Positions 17,675 to 25,924 of a stretch of 64,000 nt of DNA are shown piece by piece. The notes beneath the pieces were generated by a model. That model ran no database searches and was not told where the DNA came from. It worked only from the letters and a program-made list of their open reading frames with translations. How positions within the stretch are numbered: the first letter of the stretch is position 1; each line of letters starts with the position of its first letter. The translations under genes were made by a program, and so were the position numbers. Source of the DNA: Sphingomonas sp. Leaf21 (GTDB lineage: Bacteria > Pseudomonadota > Alphaproteobacteria > Sphingomonadales > Sphingomonadaceae); assembly GCF_916858675.1 (NCBI RefSeq), contig NZ_CAKASM010000012.1, positions 1 through 64,000 of the forward strand, written 5' to 3'.

Positions 17675-18801
17675 GGTGTGGCCGACGCGAGGGAAAAGTC
17701 GAGATCGCGCGCGACGAACACGTTGATCTCGGCCCCCTGCTTGACGGTGATCTTGGGTCGCAAGTCGTTGGGAAGCAGGCCCTGGCCGACGGTGGTGTTG
17801 ATCTGGTTGGAAGGCAGCCCGACGATCACCGAGCCATTGCCGGGGCGTGAGGCGAGATTGACGCCGACGGTCATCGCAGACTGGAGCAAGGCGGCCCCGA
17901 AGCGCTGGAAAAAGAAGCTATGCACCTTGCCGGGAACGCCGGCACCCCCAAGGGCATCAGCGGCTGGCGACGACAGCGCGATGGTCACGCCGTCAGGGCG
18001 GATGAGGCGTGTCCAGTTGACGAGCACGCGATTTTGCCCCCCCTGTACGACGGCCTGATACTCACCGACCAGCCGCGAGCCGCGCGGCACCAAGACGCGC
18101 CGTCCATCGAACCCGCGCGTATCGCTGCTGACAATCGCCCGGACGAGGCCGGGCCGCGCGGTGTCGATCGGCGTCTCGATCACGGCGGGGATCATCGTGC
18201 CGGTCGGCATGACCATGGTCGGGTTGCGAAGCGATACCGCCTGCGCGGGCGCCGTATCGCTACCCAATCCCGGCCCCTGCATCATGGGATTGCGCTGTTG
18301 ATTGCCGTTTTGCGCCACTTTGGCGGCCTGGGATGTCCCCCCATCGGGCTGCCGTTCGATACCGCCATCGATGATCAGCGCCTGGGGCTCTTCGGCAGGC
18401 GCAGTCCGCCGCTCTCGCGCCATGGCGGATTGCGGCATCGGTATCGGCTGTGGCGGCGCGGCGACGATCACCGGCTGCGAGGGCTGCGGCGCGATATAAG
18501 GCCGCGGCATGACAGGCGGCGCGGTAGGGGCTGGCGGCGCGACCAGGACAACCGGCGGTTGAGGTGTCGCCTGTGGCTCCGGCGGGAGTGCTAGGCTCGG
18601 TGGTGACGGAAAGGCGCTGACCTGTTGGGCGGTATCTACCCTAGGTCCGGTGCGATCGTCACGGCGCCGCGCATCAAGGACCGCGAAGAGCAGCCCTGCG
18701 GCGAGCACCGCCCCCCCGGCGATCGCGACGCCCGGGACACCCGCGCGCGGCAGACGCACGGTCGGTCGTGGATCACGGCTGCGGGGCGTGGGCGCCGTCA
18801 T
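17671..18801 (-). CDS. virB10: VirB10-type secretion channel protein
   Basis: 376 residues spanning both membranes as part of the type IV secretion core. One N-terminal membrane segment (about residues 20-45, GVPGVAIAGGAVLAAGLLF) is followed by a long proline-rich periplasmic linker (PPVVLVAPPAPTAPPVMP). The C-terminal TrbI/VirB10 beta-barrel domain starts near residue 190 (GTMIPAVIETPIDTARPGL, RGSRLVGEYQ). It overlaps virB9 and virB11 by four bases on either side, so the set is translated as a unit. Confidence 0.95.
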   Translation of the reverse strand: MTAPTPRSRDPRPTVRLPRAGVPGVAIAGGAVLAAGLLFAVLDARRRDDRTGPRVDTAQQVSAFPSPPSLALPPEPQATPQPPVVLVAPPAPTAPPVMPRPYIAPQPSQPVIVAAPPQPIPMPQSAMARERRTAPAEEPQALIIDGGIERQPDGGTSQAAKVAQNGNQQRNPMMQGPGLGSDTAPAQAVSLRNPTMVMPTGTMIPAVIETPIDTARPGLVRAIVSSDTRGFDGRRVLVPRGSRLVGEYQAVVQGGQNRVLVNWTRLIRPDGVTIALSSPAADALGGAGVPGKVHSFFFQRFGAALLQSAMTVGVNLASRPGNGSVIVGLPSNQINTTVGQGLLPNDLRPKITVKQGAEINVFVARDLDFSLASATP

Positions 18802-19454
18802 CTCCGGTTTCCGTTTGCGATAGCCGTCGCCATGGCACGCTGTTTGCCCAGACGGAAGGTATAGCGCCGCGCGGCACCTTCGATAATGTAGACGCCGTCG
18901 ACCATACGTCCGTTGACCAGCGTCTCTTTCATGCGGCCATCATCGGCAAAGATGGCTGGAAATGGCACGTTCGGCTTCCATCGGATACGGGTGCGTTGAC
19001 CGTCGCCTGACATTTCTTCGGGGAACAGGCTTTTGTCGCCTGACAGGCGGAAGGTGCGGGCTTGTTCGCCTGCATCAGCACTCGCGCGCGGCTCGGGTGG
19101 CGGGGTGAAGCGGACGATGAACGGCGTGCCCATATCGCCGTTGCCCGGCTGGAGCAGGAATGCGTAACGCCGCGCTTCGGTGATGACGACGAGGTTCGTG
19201 GTCGTGGCCCCCGCCAGCGGCTTGACGACGATCTTGTCGCCAGCGCGCGAAGCGGTAACCTGCCAGCCAGCGCTATTGCCGACTACAACCGTATCGACGC
19301 GTTCCTCCGGCACCAGTTCGACGACCGTCGCATAGCCTTGCGCGACCGCCAGCGTCACCACCTGCCCCGGATTATAGGCAAGCGTCTGAATCCGGGGGTC
19401 GGAGGGCTGGAGCATCGCCTGCGGCGCGACCAAGGCCAGCATGGTTAGGATCAT
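18798..19454 (-). CDS. virB9: VirB9-type outer-core protein
   Basis: 218 residues with a Sec signal peptide (MILTMLALVAPQAMLQ). The N-terminal domain forms part of the periplasmic core ring, and the C-terminal domain (IRWKPNVPFPAIFADDGRMKETLVNGRM) pairs with VirB7 and VirB10 in the outer-membrane layer. No VirB7 lipoprotein gene is seen nearby; it could be lost, encoded elsewhere, or dispensable here. Start and stop both overlap neighbouring genes as ATGA. Confidence 0.93.
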   Translation of the reverse strand: MILTMLALVAPQAMLQPSDPRIQTLAYNPGQVVTLAVAQGYATVVELVPEERVDTVVVGNSAGWQVTASRAGDKIVVKPLAGATTTNLVVITEARRYAFLLQPGNGDMGTPFIVRFTPPPEPRASADAGEQARTFRLSGDKSLFPEEMSGDGQRTRIRWKPNVPFPAIFADDGRMKETLVNGRMVDGVYIIEGAARRYTFRLGKQRAMATAIANGNRR

Positions 19455-20371
19455 GGCTGGGCTGTCCCGGCAGGCGGCGCGTCCGCTCTCGGCGAAAGCG
19501 GCGAGCCCATCGGTAATTGATTGATCGGCACCGCGCGGGGACCACCCTCCTGATAGGATGCAGATTCGACGCGACGTGTCCTAGTCGTCTCCGGGCGCCC
19601 CAGCGTTATCGGCTGCACCACGCGACCAGGCGTGACGGGGGCCGGAATAGTGGCCAGCGGAGTCGGCTGTGCGCCAGCCGTTTGCGCGGAAGGAGGCAAG
19701 GCATCAGGTGGCGGTAAAGCTTCGGCATCGCGGCGATAACCCGTTACCTGGAAGCCAAGCGGATTGATCAAGCGATCCGAGAGCGCCATCGGCGCATCGA
19801 CGAAGCGATAACGGATCACTGCAATCCAGGGTGACGGCGCAGCGACCTGCCCGTCGCGGTCGACCCGCTGGGTGTCGAAACGGACAAGCGCGACATTCTG
19901 GCCAATGCGCGACACACTCTTCACCTGCACGCTGATCGTCGTGCCCGCCGGATAGCGCGTCAGCGGGCTATTGGGATTGCTTGCTGGCATCGAGGCCAGA
20001 TAGCGACTGCGCGCCGCTCCGGCCGACCATAGGGCGACTTTGCGATAATCCGGGCGAACCGTGGCCCGGTCGAAGCCTTCGCGGGCGATAACATATTGCG
20101 CCAGGTAGGATTGGGTGAGCGCATCGTCCGCCGCGATGCGCTGCGGCTGAAGCGGGTTGAGCGCCTGGACATAACCCGTCTGCCGATCGACCAGCAGGGT
20201 GATGGGCTCGACGGTCTTCAGGGGAGCGAGCATCGCAAGTGCGATGGCTTCGAACAGCCCCACCGCGACGGCAATGCCAGCAACCGTCCAGGCGGTACGG
20301 CGCGAGCGTGCCGCCTGAACCTCTCGATCGAGCGCCCAGCTCTCGGCTTGTGCGTGATAGTCTTTCTTCAC
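19451..20371 (-). CDS. virB8: VirB8-type assembly protein
   Basis: 306 residues. A short cytoplasmic N-terminus, one membrane segment (about residues 28-50, TVAGIAVAVGLFEAIALAML) and a periplasmic NTF2-like domain (DALTQSYLAQYVIAREGFD, ISVQVKSVSRIGQNVALVRF, VIRYRFVDAP) are visible. VirB8 nucleates the secretion channel and contacts VirB9 and VirB10. The proline-rich tail after residue 220 makes it longer than typical VirB8 proteins of about 230-240 residues. Confidence 0.92.
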   Translation of the reverse strand: MKKDYHAQAESWALDREVQAARSRRTAWTVAGIAVAVGLFEAIALAMLAPLKTVEPITLLVDRQTGYVQALNPLQPQRIAADDALTQSYLAQYVIAREGFDRATVRPDYRKVALWSAGAARSRYLASMPASNPNSPLTRYPAGTTISVQVKSVSRIGQNVALVRFDTQRVDRDGQVAAPSPWIAVIRYRFVDAPMALSDRLINPLGFQVTGYRRDAEALPPPDALPPSAQTAGAQPTPLATIPAPVTPGRVVQPITLGRPETTRTRRVESASYQEGGPRAVPINQLPMGSPLSPRADAPPAGTAQP

Positions 20372-21633
20372 CGCCCCACCTTGTCTCGCGATGCAGCAAC
20401 CCGCGAACGGCGCAGCACCGTGCGACGCGCTGCCATTCCCTGCCCGCCGGGCGTCACCGCGAATTGATCCTGCGGCCTGCTTGCCGACGATGCACCGGGC
20501 GGCGTCATTGCCCCAGAGCCGCTATAGCCGCCCAACTGCTGTTCGCGTCGTACCGACATTGCCAAGGCTTCCGCGACGCCTGCGGCGCGGTCGCGCCCAG
20601 GAACGGCGTTGGTCCTGGTCTGTGCGGACGCCACTTGCGTGTTTGCCGAAACGGACACCTCCGAACGGCTGCTGTTCCGTACGGCAGAACCCCAGATGGT
20701 GCCAGCCGCTGGGGTATAGCGCAGGGCACTGCCCATCCGAACCGCGGCCAGCGTCGCGACCAGTATCGCCACGGCGCTGGCGAGTACCAGGGTGGGCAAT
20801 GCCTGGGGGTCGACCACCGCCAGCACGCCACCACCCCGCCACCCCTGAAGCTTCAGCACTTCCTGTTCGATCGGGATTAGCATCACCGCTGTGACCATCG
20901 TGGCGGCAAGCCCGCCGAGCGCGGTGCCCACGAGCGCGCGAACCCAGCCATTGAACAGCCCGAGCGTGCCGTCGAAGAGCAGCGCCAAAATGGCCAGCGG
21001 CGCGAGCGCGAGCAATAAGCCGACCGCCAGATGCAGCGCCGCCAGCGTGCCGATCGTTGCCACTGCAAAAATCGATGCGCTCTGCGGCAAAGCATCCAGC
21101 CCCGGCTGACCAGCATTGGTTTGCGGCGCTGCGGCGGCCCCTGCCGTGCCAGGCTGCGATGTGGTGGACGCAGAAGACGACGCTCCCTGTTGCGGAGCAC
21201 CTGTTCTCGGATCGCCACTGGCTCCCAGGCGCATGGCATCATAGACCTGTTGCACCCGCGACGGCAGATCGGTCGGCGACAAACCTGCGGCTGGCAGGAT
21301 GACAGCGGCGATCTCCTCCGGCCCTTGTGTCGCCGTGTCGTAGACCAGTGTCTGGAACGCTGGCCAGCCGGTGACCAGCGCGAGCACGATGCCCAGCCGG
21401 AAGACCCGCCCTATGCCCTCGTCGAAACGCGGCGCATTGTCGAGAACCAGCCGATAGCCGATGATCGCGACAAAGATCGTCACCAGCGCCGACAACAGCC
21501 CCGCTGCAATCGGGCCGCCGATCATCGCCTGAAAGCCGTCCGCGCCGATCATCTGGGCGGCACACTCCGCGTTCGCCGCAAAGCGAAGGACGACGCCTGC
21601 ATCCGCATCGACGGGAACGCAGCCAAGCGTCAC
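20368..21633 (-). CDS. virB6: VirB6/TrbL-type polytopic inner-membrane channel protein
   Basis: 421 residues with five or more hydrophobic segments (such as PIAAGLLSALVTIFVAIIGY, LAVGLLLALAPLAILALLF and LPTLVLASAVAILVATLAAV). It forms the inner-membrane part of the substrate path. Residues after about 330 are hydrophilic and low in complexity (SRSEVSVSANTQVASAQT), as in longer VirB6 members. It overlaps virB4 and virB8 by four bases each. Confidence 0.9.
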   Translation of the reverse strand: MTLGCVPVDADAGVVLRFAANAECAAQMIGADGFQAMIGGPIAAGLLSALVTIFVAIIGYRLVLDNAPRFDEGIGRVFRLGIVLALVTGWPAFQTLVYDTATQGPEEIAAVILPAAGLSPTDLPSRVQQVYDAMRLGASGDPRTGAPQQGASSSASTTSQPGTAGAAAAPQTNAGQPGLDALPQSASIFAVATIGTLAALHLAVGLLLALAPLAILALLFDGTLGLFNGWVRALVGTALGGLAATMVTAVMLIPIEQEVLKLQGWRGGGVLAVVDPQALPTLVLASAVAILVATLAAVRMGSALRYTPAAGTIWGSAVRNSSRSEVSVSANTQVASAQTRTNAVPGRDRAAGVAEALAMSVRREQQLGGYSGSGAMTPPGASSASRPQDQFAVTPGGQGMAARRTVLRRSRVAASRDKVGR

Positions 21634-24101
21634 CGTGCCGCCTCGAGCAGTCGGGGTAGCCAGTTCTGCGGATTGTCTCCCGTTTCCGCCCGGATCGCGT
21701 CGAGCAACCGCACGGTACGCTCGCGTCCGGACAATATGGTCAGCAAGTCCCCTTCGCCCGAAAGGTCCAGCCGCGCGACCACGCTCTCCTGGCCATGCTT
21801 GATCAGAAAGGCCCGGGCATTGTCGGGGAGGCCGCGCACCAGGTCATATTCGTGGGTGCTGAGGCCGAAACCATCGACATAGTCGCGCGCCTGCGCCTTG
21901 GGGTTGGCCATGAAGATCTGTGTCGCCGCCTGCTCCACGATCGCCGAGGCAATGCGGCTTTCCAGGGCATCCTCCGCGCTCTGTGTGGCGAAGCCGACGA
22001 TGCCGTTGCGCTTGCGGATCGTCTTTTCCCAGTCGCGGATGCGTGCGGTGAACGCCTCGTCGTCCAGCGCCTTCCAGCCTTCGTCGACGACGATGATCGC
22101 CGGGCTTCCGTCCAGTCGCTCCTCAACGCGGTGGAACAGATACATCATGGCGGGCGTACGCACGACCGGCGTGTCGAGGATACGCGTCATGTCGAAGCCG
22201 ACGACACGCTGGCTGAGGTCGGTCAGATCCTCGGCGTTGTCGAACAGCCAGGCATGTTCGCCGCTTCCCCACCAGGGTGCCAGGCGCGCTGCCAAATCCC
22301 CCGCGCGCGGGCGATGTCCGCCCTGCAGCAGCTGGGCGAAATGACCGAGCCGACGATAGGTGCGCGGCGCCTCCATATTCGCATCCACCGCCTCCTTGAT
22401 CCGCGCCAGATCATCGGCATCGAGCGGGCGGCCCGCATCGCCGACGAGCAGGCTCAGCCACTCGACTAGGAAGCGTCGGTTCTCGGCTGTGTCGTCGAGC
22501 AGCAGCGGGTTGAGCCCGGCGGGCTCGCCGGCGCGCAGCACGTCATATCGCCCGCCGATCGCTCGCAGGAACAGCTCGGCGCCGCGGTCCTTGTCGAAAA
22601 AGACGATCCGCGGATCGAAGCGACGAGCCTGTGCGAGCAGGAAATTCAACACCACGGTCTTGCCCGAGCCCGATGGGCCGATGACGGTGAAATTGCCGAG
22701 ATCGCCGTGATGGAAGTTGAAATGGTAGGGCCCGGCCGCCGTCGTCTCGAGCACCGTCAAGGCATCGCCCCAGTGATTGCCGGTTGCGCTCCCCACCGGG
22801 AAATTATGGAGACTGGCAAGCCCGGCGAAGTTCCGACTGGCAACGAGCCCGCGCCGCGGAATGTAACGGAAGTTGCCGGGAAATTGCGCCCAGAAGGAAG
22901 GCTCCAGCGCCATGTCCTCGCGCACCGCGATGATACCCAGATCCGTCAATGCCGCCTGTACCTCTGCGACATGGGCGTCGACCATTTCGGGCGTTTCACC
23001 GCGCACGGATACGGTCAGGTGATGCTCGCCGAACGCCGCGCGACCCGCCGCCAGATCGTCGCGCGCTCCGGCGAGTTCGCCGCGCAAGCTCAGCGCCTCG
23101 TCGTCCGCCGCCCGCATCCGGCGCAGCGTCAGGTTGACCTTGCCGAGCGCGGCCTGTCGGTCGACGAAGCCGAAACTCTGCGTCACCGTCAACTCGATCG
23201 GCAGCCGCATCAGTTCGTCGAGCATCCCCGGCCCCGTCGCGCCCGGATATTCCTTGACCCCGACCATGCCGACAAAGCCGCGCGGCGCATCGCCTGCACT
23301 GCCGAATTCGATCGTGTCGGCCCCAAAGCTGATCCGCCGGTCGGGTAGAGCCTGGCCGATGTCCCTCTCCGGCAACTGCACCGGCCGGGGAGAGCCTCCA
23401 TAGAGCAGCGCGAGATAGTCGAGGATTTCCGAACAGGTACCCCCGGCGAGCGGGTAATTACCCAGCCGTCGCGCGCCATAGGCGCCCAGCGCCGCAAGCA
23501 TCGCGTCGGTGGCCGCTTCGAGCTGGCGCCGTTCTTCGATCAGCACAGTCGAACGCCCTTCGGTCGAGATACGGCCGAACAGATTGGCAAGCCGATCCGC
23601 AAAACCGCCTCTGCCCTGCGCCGGTCTCCGGATGAGGCACAGGAACAGCTCGTTGACGAACAACTGCTTGGTGGCCAGCCGCTGCTGCCACGCCGCATCG
23701 ACACGCGCGCTGAAGGGATCGGGGAAAGCACCCTCGATCGCGATATCGACGCGTCGGCGCACAATATGATGGTAGAGCGCGAAGCGCGACGAGCCGATCG
23801 CCTGCAGCATCGCGTCGCGCAGAGCTTTGCGGTAGTTGATCTCACTTGTCTCGGCCGTTTCAAACAGCAGGCCATCAAGTGCGATGACCTGCATCAGCCG
23901 CCCGTCGCGCAGCATCAGCGTATGCTGATCGATCTGCGCCAGGTACGGCAGGTGTGAGCCTGCCGCTGCCTCGCGCGCCCAATCTTCAGGCTGACCTACG
24001 GGCGGTACGAGTTGCAACGCCACAACCGGTAATTCTTGATACGAGGACAGCGCTGCACCTTGACCAACCAGAGGTCGAAGATGCGAGGATCCTGCAGACA
24101 T
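21630..24101 (-). CDS. virB4: VirB4-type secretion ATPase
   Basis: 823 residues, the largest ATPase of the system, attached to the inner membrane. The N-terminal CagE/VirB4 region is followed by a Walker A loop (VIGPSGSGKTVVLNFLLAQ), a FFDKDRGAELF segment and a Walker B region (PAIIVVDEGWKALDDE). The frame to the ATG at 24101 overlaps virB3 by 106 bases, which is unusual; a GTG at 24023 would shorten the overlap to 28. Neither has a clear ribosome site, so the start is uncertain. The 3' end overlaps virB6 as ATGA. Confidence 0.93.
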   Translation of the reverse strand: MSAGSSHLRPLVGQGAALSSYQELPVVALQLVPPVGQPEDWAREAAAGSHLPYLAQIDQHTLMLRDGRLMQVIALDGLLFETAETSEINYRKALRDAMLQAIGSSRFALYHHIVRRRVDIAIEGAFPDPFSARVDAAWQQRLATKQLFVNELFLCLIRRPAQGRGGFADRLANLFGRISTEGRSTVLIEERRQLEAATDAMLAALGAYGARRLGNYPLAGGTCSEILDYLALLYGGSPRPVQLPERDIGQALPDRRISFGADTIEFGSAGDAPRGFVGMVGVKEYPGATGPGMLDELMRLPIELTVTQSFGFVDRQAALGKVNLTLRRMRAADDEALSLRGELAGARDDLAAGRAAFGEHHLTVSVRGETPEMVDAHVAEVQAALTDLGIIAVREDMALEPSFWAQFPGNFRYIPRRGLVASRNFAGLASLHNFPVGSATGNHWGDALTVLETTAAGPYHFNFHHGDLGNFTVIGPSGSGKTVVLNFLLAQARRFDPRIVFFDKDRGAELFLRAIGGRYDVLRAGEPAGLNPLLLDDTAENRRFLVEWLSLLVGDAGRPLDADDLARIKEAVDANMEAPRTYRRLGHFAQLLQGGHRPRAGDLAARLAPWWGSGEHAWLFDNAEDLTDLSQRVVGFDMTRILDTPVVRTPAMMYLFHRVEERLDGSPAIIVVDEGWKALDDEAFTARIRDWEKTIRKRNGIVGFATQSAEDALESRIASAIVEQAATQIFMANPKAQARDYVDGFGLSTHEYDLVRGLPDNARAFLIKHGQESVVARLDLSGEGDLLTILSGRERTVRLLDAIRAETGDNPQNWLPRLLEAAR

Positions 24102-24280
24102 GCCGCAAAGCCGAGAATATGGATCACCACGGCTGCGGCCAGCACCCAGGCCGACTTGAAGATCAGGAACAGCTCGGTGGTCAGGATCGCATTGGCGATG
24201 GCAAAACCATAGGTGACGCCGAGGAGCATCTGCGGACGCGTCAGACCCGTAAACAGCACGTCCCGATCGAGGCTGTCCAT
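23996..24280 (-). CDS. virB3: VirB3-type inner-membrane protein
   Basis: 94 residues. The start MDSLDRDVLFTGLTRPQMLL is typical of VirB3, followed by two adjacent membrane segments (GVTYGFAIANAILTTELFLI and SAWVLAAAVVIHILGFAACL). It partners VirB4 and is needed for pilus assembly. It begins 1 base after the pilin gene stop and overlaps the 5' end of virB4. Confidence 0.92.
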   Translation of the reverse strand: MDSLDRDVLFTGLTRPQMLLGVTYGFAIANAILTTELFLIFKSAWVLAAAVVIHILGFAACLQDPRIFDLWLVKVQRCPRIKNYRLWRCNSYRP

Positions 24281-24281
24281 G

Positions 24282-24596
24282 TCAAAGGCCGCCGCCAGCC
24301 GATGCCTGAATGCCCCCGACGATGCTTGCCGCGCCGAACAGGATGAAGCAGCCCAGGATCACCGTCGCGCCGTAGCGCCAGTTCATCCGACCGGATAGCA
24401 TGAGGAAGCCAATCAAAGCTACGGCGATGATGGCGGATACCGTCGCGACCGTGCCGAGTAGCGTATGCTGCAGCCATTGCATGGCACCCACGATGGGACC
24501 CGAACCGGCAGGGTCGGCAAAACTATCTTGCGCCAAAGCAACTTGCGGCCAAGCAACGAGAGAGATGACACTGATTTTAGATTTGATCGACACCAT
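24282..24596 (-). CDS. virB2: VirB2-type pilin
   Basis: 104 residues. A signal peptide ending near VALAQ is followed by a mature peptide of about 80 residues with two hydrophobic helices (LLGTVATVSAIIAVALIGFL and YGATVILGCFILFGAASIVG) joined by a basic turn (SGRMNWR), the VirB2/TrbC layout. It would be the major pilus subunit. A second pilin-like gene lies directly upstream. Confidence 0.9.
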   Translation of the reverse strand: MVSIKSKISVISLVAWPQVALAQDSFADPAGSGPIVGAMQWLQHTLLGTVATVSAIIAVALIGFLMLSGRMNWRYGATVILGCFILFGAASIVGGIQASAGGGL

Positions 24597-24625
24597 TCAT
24601 CCCCGCCTAAAACAGTACCTACTTG

Positions 24626-24650
24626 TTGACGGTATGTTTGCTATCGTCAA
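24626..24650. repeat. Short hairpin between the two pilin-like genes
   Basis: TTGACGGTA and TATCGTCAA can pair over 9 bases with one G-T wobble and a 7-base loop. It lies in the 76-base gap between the first and second pilin-like genes. No U tract follows on the transcribed strand. It might act as an RNA processing or stabilising site, or be chance. Confidence 0.35.
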
Positions 24651-24672
24651 TCCTTGACCTTTCAAATTTACC

Positions 24673-25044
24673 TCACCGGTAAATCTGCTTGCCAGCTGCA
24701 AAAATGTCGGAAGATGCCCGTGTTTGCGGGACGGATGCTCCGGCATAGGGGTCATAGGCAGCCATGGGTGGCGCTCTCACGACGATGGGCGGATTTGATG
24801 CAGGGAGCGACATTTCGGCCCGTTCCGGCATAGGCAATGCCGAAATCCCCCGCGCGATGGCTGGCGCTCCAAAAACGACGAAAATGCCAAGCACGATCTC
24901 GGCGCCACGTCGCACTGGCAATCGGCCCATCATGATTGCTAGCCCAGCAGTGCCGACGGCGATCGTCGCAACCAACGTAGCCAATGAGCCCGTGATCATA
25001 TGCTCGATCCAAACAACTGCCGATACGATGCTTTCCGACATCAC
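24673..25044 (-). CDS. Second VirB2/TrbC-like small membrane protein
   Basis: 123 residues. Like the pilin downstream it has two hydrophobic helices (LATLVATIAVGTAGLAIMM and GAEIVLGIFVVFGAPAIARG) separated by a basic turn (GRLPVRRG). It lacks an obvious cleavable signal peptide and has a hydrophilic tail of about 45 residues rich in Pro and Ala (PPIVVRAPPMAAYDPYAGAS). It is the first gene of the secretion operon. It may be a paralogous pilin or a minor pilus component. Confidence 0.8.
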   Translation of the reverse strand: MMSESIVSAVVWIEHMITGSLATLVATIAVGTAGLAIMMGRLPVRRGAEIVLGIFVVFGAPAIARGISALPMPERAEMSLPASNPPIVVRAPPMAAYDPYAGASVPQTRASSDIFAAGKQIYR

Positions 25045-25224
25045 CCCTTATAATCCTTTCCTTGGTTGGGCGGAAGCATGCCTCACCGCATTACGTATCC
25101 TCCGGATTTATCCGGCCACAACCAGAGCCTCCGGGGGAAGGGCAAAGAATCGAGCTTCATCTTATCTACAGGCAGAAACTTTCAAAATACGCCCTATGTG
25201 TTCCATGAGCCCTTTGTGACCAAT

Positions 25225-25740
25225 TCAACAATTGCTGACGACGGTGACAGTCGCAGCGCCTCTACCAACCGTTCCGGGGCCTGACGCGACGGCAATGGTG
25301 GCTGTGGCCGTTGCACTATAACAATTACTGCCCGCGCCGGGGATAGTAAAATATTTGAAATCGTCGGTGGGCGCAAAGGTCAACTGGCCGGTGCGGCCCA
25401 GTCCATCGTTGTAGTTGACAACGACATTTGCTCCGCAGGCACCTGTCCGCCGCACGATGACGTCGAAGCTGAATTCGCTGTTTCCGCTGGCATCCTCAAT
25501 GTTGAATGTGCAGCTTCCGCCAGGCGATGTTTGTCCGGTCGTCGAGATGAGTCTCGTTCGGTTCGCCATCGCATCGTGCGTGATATCGACGGTGGCCCCG
25601 GACGCAGGGCCGCCGCTGCGTACGACCTTCGTCAGCCGCCCCAAATTGTCATAGGAATAGGTGACCGTTTCCGCCGCTTGAACAGGTGTCAGTGCACCAG
25701 CCAATGCGATCATCATGACCAGAACAGAGGTTTTTCTCAT
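25225..25740 (-). CDS. Small secreted protein with one RHS repeat (locus 2 partner)
   Basis: 171 residues. A signal peptide (MRKTSVLVMMIALAGALTPV, cut after QAA) is followed by a single YD repeat (TYSYDNLGRLTKVVRSGGPA) and an ANRTRLIS motif. The C-terminal domain of about 100 residues has paired cysteines and a beta-rich pattern (CTFNIEDASGNSEFSFDVIV, YNDGLGRTGQLTF) recalling Calx-beta repeats. It is divergent from the large RHS gene, whereas in locus 1 the equivalent gene lies upstream in the same direction. The shared design implies a role with the large RHS protein. Function unknown. Confidence 0.8.
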   Translation of the reverse strand: MRKTSVLVMMIALAGALTPVQAAETVTYSYDNLGRLTKVVRSGGPASGATVDITHDAMANRTRLISTTGQTSPGGSCTFNIEDASGNSEFSFDVIVRRTGACGANVVVNYNDGLGRTGQLTFAPTDDFKYFTIPGAGSNCYSATATATIAVASGPGTVGRGAATVTVVSNC

Positions 25741-25813
25741 GTCAGCCCCCGAAGCGAGCCATCTCGCGCATTAGCAAACTTTCATAATTTGATGACGGTA
25801 GCATGACACGAAG

Positions 25814-25852
25814 ATGACGTCATAGCGTCATTTAATTTTCATGATCACGTCA
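25814..25852. promoter_or_regulatory. Cluster of CGTCA motifs in the divergent RHS promoter region
   Basis: The 184-base gap between the divergent RHS genes holds a perfect palindrome ATGACGTCAT (25814-25823), followed by AGCGTCAT (25824-25831) and ATCACGTCAC (25843-25852). Three CGTCA units thus lie on one strand within 40 bases. This looks like a regulator binding array shared by both genes. I cannot name the regulator. Confidence 0.45.
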
Positions 25853-25924
25853 CAAACGTAATCGATCCTATCCCCATACGGGAGTTGGCACGGAGTCGTG
25901 GCCAGCAACACATCGGGGGATAAG

